Below are positions 31,771-35,744 of a stretch of 35,744 nucleotides of DNA, piece by piece. A program made the translations under genes and the position numbers. Below the pieces are notes generated by a model. It saw nothing but the letters and a program-made list of their open reading frames with translations. It made no database searches and had not been told where the DNA came from. Positions within the stretch are counted from its first letter, which is position 1. Every line of letters begins with the position of its first letter. This DNA comes from Pseudomonadota bacterium (GTDB taxonomy: Bacteria; Pseudomonadota; Gammaproteobacteria; Steroidobacterales; Steroidobacteraceae): NCBI GenBank assembly GCA_023433705.1, contig JAEYUC010000018.1:1-35744 (forward strand), given 5' to 3'.

Positions 31771-34700
31771 TTACTCCGACGATCGAACGTAGAAAACGTG
31801 GGCCCACGCCGTCATGAGGCGGTGCGCCCGGTCGGCGGCGCCTTCGCCGGGAACCGTAGCCAGCCAGGCGCGCTGCGTTTCCGCCAAGGCGCGCGCCGCG
31901 TTTCCCTCGGCCGCGAAGCGCCGGTAGAAATCGAGCGAGAACTGGCTGGCCGCGACGTCCTCGACCGGCCACAACGTAGCCACGACGCCGTGTGCGCCGG
32001 CGCGCAGGAATGCGCGCGGGAGCCCGGGTATTCCGTCGCCGAAGCGGGCGGGCCCGGCCGCGGTCTCGCACGCACCCAGGAACACGAGCCCGGTATCTCC
32101 CTGCCACTCCTGCACCTGTCCCGCCGTGAGGTAGGTAGGCTCTCCCTGCTTCGAGGCCGCCGGGAGCAGTAGCAGCGACGCCAGGGGTTGCCGCGGATTG
32201 GCGAGTCCATGTGTCGCGAAGTGCACGACGTCGGCGCCGCGGCTCCAGAGATCCTTGATCGACGCGGCATCGCCATCGTTTCCGGCCAGTAGTTTGACGC
32301 GCGATTCGCCATCCCGCTTCCCGAACAAGGTCGTCAGCATCTGCCCTTCCGCCCGGGTCGTGCCCAGTCCCGGGAACACCCGCGGAGCGGAACGCACGTT
32401 GCCGTTGCCGCTCGACACGCCGACGAACGCCAGCCCGCGCCGCGGCACGGGCGCGCCGCCGCGTGTCTCGAACATCGACGTGATCATCCGCACGCCGTGC
32501 GTTTCCACCAGGTGTCGCGAATGGTCGAACGGCGATCGCAGCGCGGCGAACGGTACGTTCGCCAGCCGGCCCTCTGCGACCACGTCGATCGAGTTCGTGC
32601 CCGTCGCGAGGATTCCAGGGGGCAGCAGCGTGCCCGAAAGTGCCAGCAACACCGAGTGCACCTCCCGCGCGTCTCTCGTCTTGCCCAGCTTCGCTAGCGC
32701 ATCGAGCTTGCGTTCGATCTGCGCGGGTGATTCGGCCAGCACCGCGGCCCGTAATCCGCGTTCGTCGCGAACCCAAACGTACGCACGTCGCTGGCCCAGC
32801 GCATACGAAAGCTGTACGACTCCCGGAGCGAGAGGCGACCAGGGCCTGGCCACGAGCGCAGGTAGTTCGGTCGATGGCGCCCGTGCCGATGTTCCGCGCA
32901 GTCGATCGACTTCGAGACGAAGCTGGGCCATGTCCAGCTCCAGCTGTTCGGCATCCGGGCCTTCGGGCTTGCTGCGCTCCAGTATCGCCGCCATGCGCAC
33001 GCGCTTTCCGGCCATCTGCTGCAGCAGTTCGTCGAGACGCGCCTGCTTCGCCGGTTCGAGGCGCGTGTCGCGGACCGCGTCGAAGTTGAGTGCGCGCGCG
33101 AGTTCCAGCACGCGCAACGCGTTCTCCTCTTCGGCGGACGCGGCCGAGAAACGTCCTGGGCCGCGCGCCACGGTGTTGCGCATGAGCAGGTCCACGTACT
33201 CGCGGAAGGTCTTCTGTTCGTGCGCCAGCGAAGTCGCCTGCAACTCCGGACTGGAACTCGAACCGCGAAAATCGAAAATCACCGAGATCGCGCGTTCGTA
33301 CTCGCGGCGCGCACCGGCAAAGTCGCCCGATGCGGCCAGCAACACGGCCTGAACGCGCCTTGCCTGCACTTCGAGCAACGGATTGGATCGCTTGATCGAA
33401 AACTCGAGCGTCGATCGCGCCGTTTCCAGGGCGGCCTTGATTTCCGCCGCGCTGGCGCCGCGGGCGAGCTGGTTCTCGATCACGGCCAGCCGGATCTGTG
33501 CATACGTGTTCGGCGCCAATGCGCCGTCGAAGGCGAGCGCCTCGCGCAGGGTCTCGATGGCGCGATCGTGGTCGCCGGACGCGTCGTAGTCGAGCGCCAA
33601 CTGAAGTTTTGCCCGCATGATATGAGTCGGCTTGGCGGCGTGCGCGACAGCCTCGCGGTGCAGCTCGATAGCCCGCGGCAGATCACCGTTTTCGCGGGCC
33701 AGCGTGCCGTTCACGCGCAAGCTGGCATTCAAGCCGGTCGCATCGGAAGCGAGCCGCCGCACACGCAGCGACTCCGCATAAAATGCCTCGGCCTGAACCA
33801 GGTCGCCGCGCACCCAGTAGGCGTTCCCCAGCGCATGCGCGACACGGCCTCGTGGCAGCAGCGATCCGCTGCGTTCGGCGAGCGTCCGCGCGCGGGTGAG
33901 TAGTTCGATGGACCGCTCGGTGTGACCCAACGCCGCTTCTACGTAGGCCGCATTGACGAGCACGGTCGCGACGACCTTTTCGTCCCGGATTTCAGCGGCG
34001 CGCTCGATCGCCTGCGAATAGTAGTTCGAGCTCGCGACGTATTCGCCGCGCTCCATCGCCAGCACGCCGAGGTTGCCGGTGATCATGATTTCATCGGAAT
34101 AGAAGTGGTTTGCGCGCGCCTGCGCGAGTGCCTCCTTCCAGCGACGCTCGGCGCACGGGTAATCGTTGATGTCGTAGCAGAGAAGCCCCTGCAGGTTGAG
34201 CGCCCGCAGGCGCTCGGACTCGCTGAGGTGCCCTCCAGGTCGGGCCAGATCCAGAAGGAGGGCGTCCGCTGTCGTTTCTGCCTCCGCCGCTGTCGGGTTC
34301 TTCGCGGTTCCGTCGGTCACGATTTCGAGCAGCGCCAGCGCGGCGAGGTAACGCGCGCGAGCGACATTGTGCGCATCGGGCGGCGCGAGGGCGGCGAACG
34401 CGGTCTCCGCGCGGCGCGCGGCGTGGTAAGCCTCGCTCCAGGAGAGGTCGAGCTGATAGATGAGAATCGCGCGCACGTATCGGGCCCACGCGGCCATGCG
34501 CGGGTCGCCCTCAGGTAGTTCGAGGCTGGCGATCGCACGGTCGATGTCCGCGAGCCGGTCGTTAGACTGCTCCGGGACGATCGGGCCCGCGGGCGTTGCG
34601 CGGGTCCAGGCCATGTACGCGTCGATGCGTGCGGCTGCGCCGGGTTCTGCCGCGGAGGCATCGGCGTAACACGAGACCCGGACAGACGGGCTGCGGGGCT

Positions 34701-35070
34701 TGGCGAGAGTCGCTTTCCCAGTAAGCGAAAGCCCGATCCGGGTCGCACGAGGGACGTGCATGGCCGCGACTTCGATGCCCGGCCCATTGCTGCGGGATTC
34801 CACGGTGATCGGCGGAATGGGCGTGGGCGCATCGCTCGCGGACAGGTTCAATGTGAGATCGATGTCGTTCTCTTCGACGATCGCTACGCAAGTGGCGTCG
34901 TCCTTGGCGATCCACTCGCGCGTCGCGATGAACTGATCGCCTGCGAGTGTGAGCTTGACCTGCTCGTCGAGCATCGTTCGCTCGTACGCGCCGGAGGGGG
35001 CGCGATTGCATGACATGAGCCCCGTCAAGCCAAGGACTCCGAGGAGGGTGAGGGGGAGACGCGAACGCAT
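31771..35070 (-). CDS. Lipoprotein with TPRs and C-terminal CHAT peptidase domain
   Basis: 1099 residues. Residues 1-21 are a lipoprotein signal with a non-canonical but plausible lipobox (LMSC, Cys21). Residues 30-140 form a beta domain. Residues 190-700 are TPR repeats (YRAGDY-type helices such as LARENGDLPRAIELHREAVA and LTRARTLAERSG). Residues 790-1095 form a CHAT domain with the catalytic His near 954 (HFATHGLANP) and Cys near 1001 (VFLGACETAAGP), then LPRAFLRAGAHGVVATLWPV. CHAT peptidases are caspase relatives, usually cytoplasmic and often defence-linked. The lipobox would place this one in the periplasm or on the outer membrane. The dyad is intact. The Shine-Dalgarno is weak. Substrate unknown. 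Confidence 0.9.
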   Translation of the reverse strand: MRSRLPLTLLGVLGLTGLMSCNRAPSGAYERTMLDEQVKLTLAGDQFIATREWIAKDDATCVAIVEENDIDLTLNLSASDAPTPIPPITVESRSNGPGIEVAAMHVPRATRIGLSLTGKATLAKPRSPSVRVSCYADASAAEPGAAARIDAYMAWTRATPAGPIVPEQSNDRLADIDRAIASLELPEGDPRMAAWARYVRAILIYQLDLSWSEAYHAARRAETAFAALAPPDAHNVARARYLAALALLEIVTDGTAKNPTAAEAETTADALLLDLARPGGHLSESERLRALNLQGLLCYDINDYPCAERRWKEALAQARANHFYSDEIMITGNLGVLAMERGEYVASSNYYSQAIERAAEIRDEKVVATVLVNAAYVEAALGHTERSIELLTRARTLAERSGSLLPRGRVAHALGNAYWVRGDLVQAEAFYAESLRVRRLASDATGLNASLRVNGTLARENGDLPRAIELHREAVAHAAKPTHIMRAKLQLALDYDASGDHDRAIETLREALAFDGALAPNTYAQIRLAVIENQLARGASAAEIKAALETARSTLEFSIKRSNPLLEVQARRVQAVLLAASGDFAGARREYERAISVIFDFRGSSSSPELQATSLAHEQKTFREYVDLLMRNTVARGPGRFSAASAEEENALRVLELARALNFDAVRDTRLEPAKQARLDELLQQMAGKRVRMAAILERSKPEGPDAEQLELDMAQLRLEVDRLRGTSARAPSTELPALVARPWSPLAPGVVQLSYALGQRRAYVWVRDERGLRAAVLAESPAQIERKLDALAKLGKTRDAREVHSVLLALSGTLLPPGILATGTNSIDVVAEGRLANVPFAALRSPFDHSRHLVETHGVRMITSMFETRGGAPVPRRGLAFVGVSSGNGNVRSAPRVFPGLGTTRAEGQMLTTLFGKRDGESRVKLLAGNDGDAASIKDLWSRGADVVHFATHGLANPRQPLASLLLLPAASKQGEPTYLTAGQVQEWQGDTGLVFLGACETAAGPARFGDGIPGLPRAFLRAGAHGVVATLWPVEDVAASQFSLDFYRRFAAEGNAARALAETQRAWLATVPGEGAADRAHRLMTAWAHVFYVRSSE

Positions 35071-35180
35071 GCGTGCACTTGTACACGGCTGGCCGAAAAC
35101 GGGCCACCCGGCTGGTCACACTACTTGTGCAAACGCTCCCCGGCCAAGTCCGGCGCGCACGACTCGTACTCGTCCAGTAG

Positions 35181-35211
35181 AAAGGCCCCGCCGGAAACCG
35201 ACGGGGCCTTT
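35181..35211 (-). terminator. Rho-independent terminator of the M13 peptidase gene
   Basis: AAAGGCCCCG-CCGG-AA-ACCG-ACGGGGCCTTT forms a strong stem with one internal mismatch and TTT on both sides. It lies 27 nt past the stop at 35238 and upstream of the CHAT gene, so it probably serves the minus-strand M13 gene. It may work in both directions. Confidence 0.85.
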
Positions 35212-35237
35212 CGATTCGGACGGGATCCGAGTCCTGG

Positions 35238-35744
35238 TTACCAGATCACGACCTTCCTGTCGCCGCTGTTGACCATCGGGTCGCCTTCCTTGCAGCCGAA
35301 CGCCTTCGCGAACGACTCCATGTTGGTCGGCGTGCCGTTGGCGCGCACGCGTCCGGGAGCGTGCGGATCCGAAGCGATGATCAGCTTGGTCAATTCCGGC
35401 GTGTACTTCTCGCGCCAGGCCGCGGCGAAGCCGAGGAAGAAGCGCTGATCACGCGTGAGGTCGTCGATCATCGGATCGGGCTTGCCGGCCGTCGCCATCT
35501 GGAGCGCGTCGTAGGCGACGTTCAGTCCGCCGAGGTCGGCGATGTTCTCGCCGAGCGTCAGGTTGCCGTTCACCTTCTCGGTGAGTCCGGGCGCGGCGAT
35601 GTAGTCGTTGTACTGCGAAACCAGTTTGCCGGTCAGTTTCTCGAAGCTCGCGGCGTCTTCCTTCGTCCACCACTGCTCGAAATTACCCGACGGCCCGAAG
35701 CGCGAGCCCTGGTCGTCATAGCCGTGTATCAGCTCGTGACCGAT
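35238..35744 (-). CDS. M13 family metallopeptidase (neprilysin/PepO-like), C-terminal part
   Basis: The last 168 residues are visible; the gene continues beyond the window edge. The visible part opens with IGHELIHGYDDQG, which holds the zinc motif HExxH (here HELIH). The third zinc ligand is the Glu of GENIADLGG about 60 residues on. QRFFLGFAAAWREK, SDPHAPGRVRANG, FAKAFGCKEGDPM and the C-terminal VVIW are all M13 hallmarks. These are usually periplasmic or membrane-anchored endopeptidases for short peptides; the signal cannot be seen here. Active-site residues are intact. Family certain, substrate unknown. Confidence 0.95.
   Translation of the reverse strand: MGHELIHGYDDQGSRFGPSGNFEQWWTKEDAASFEKLTGKLVSQYNDYIAAPGLTEKVNGNLTLGENIADLGGLNVAYDALQMATAGKPDPMIDDLTRDQRFFLGFAAAWREKYTPELTKLIIASDPHAPGRVRANGTPTNMESFAKAFGCKEGDPMVNSGDRKVVIW

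Noticed and set aside
1..35744. CRISPR arrays, rRNA, tRNA and insertion sequences
   Set aside because: No regularly spaced repeats, conserved rRNA stretches, cloverleaf sequences or transposase frames were seen on either strand.

Overview
The window is high-GC bacterial DNA (mostly about 65-70% G+C by eye), densely coding, with strong Shine-Dalgarno sites, many Sec and lipoprotein signals, and several ATGA or GTGA gene overlaps. A GPH-type sugar symporter beside a GH43 glycosidase, a TPR-tailed Ser/Thr kinase, a single-RRM protein, DUF899, DUF2182 and DUF1428 proteins and a hybrid histidine kinase paired with a NarL-type regulator suggest a free-living gammaproteobacterium of the Steroidobacter/Xanthomonadales/Nevskiales kind. 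That placement is inference from gene content. I saw no tRNA, rRNA, CRISPR array or insertion sequence.

Layout. 1-2424: C-terminal part of a Hanks-type kinase with a membrane anchor and TPRs. 2451-10028 (minus): an apparent seven-gene operon whose products all carry export signals. Its lead gene is a secreted protein of unknown family. Next come two copies of an A-B gene pair (A exported, B lipoprotein), then two small exported proteins with a coiled coil, a VgrG-tip-like beta repeat and a PAAR-like end. No type VI secretion genes are present. 10263-11283 (minus): an RRM protein and two small cotranscribed genes, ending in a strong terminator. 11626-12183: an exported orphan. About 12300-14948: a lower-GC islet (about 50% in sampled lines) with a tightly coupled three-gene cassette ending in a PIN-domain protein. 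This cassette and the exported operon are the best candidates for undescribed systems.

14949-18477: a two-domain winged-helix regulator and a beta-propeller protein, divergent from a DUF899-DUF2182 pair, with a candidate operator between them. 18479-25025: an exported TPR/ankyrin protein, a DUF1428 protein and a 1493-residue lipoprotein. 25183-27581: a six-TM hybrid histidine kinase and a LuxR/NarL response regulator that converge and share a CTAG at their stops. 27687-28067: the tail of a serine beta-lactamase-family gene, cut off by an orphan gene (28068-29099). 29277-31765: a sugar symporter and cytoplasmic GH43 enzyme, probably for uptake and hydrolysis of xylo- or arabino-oligosaccharides. 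31771-35070: a lipoprotein with TPRs and a C-terminal CHAT (caspase-like) peptidase domain. 35238-35744: C-terminus of an M13 metallopeptidase running off the window.

Two themes recur: a large investment in exported, membrane-anchored repeat proteins (kinase-TPR, TPR-ankyrin, CHAT-TPR, giant lipoprotein), and convergent neighbours packed with almost no spacer. Start sites were chosen from Shine-Dalgarno position and signal-peptide integrity, so several differ from the longest open frame.
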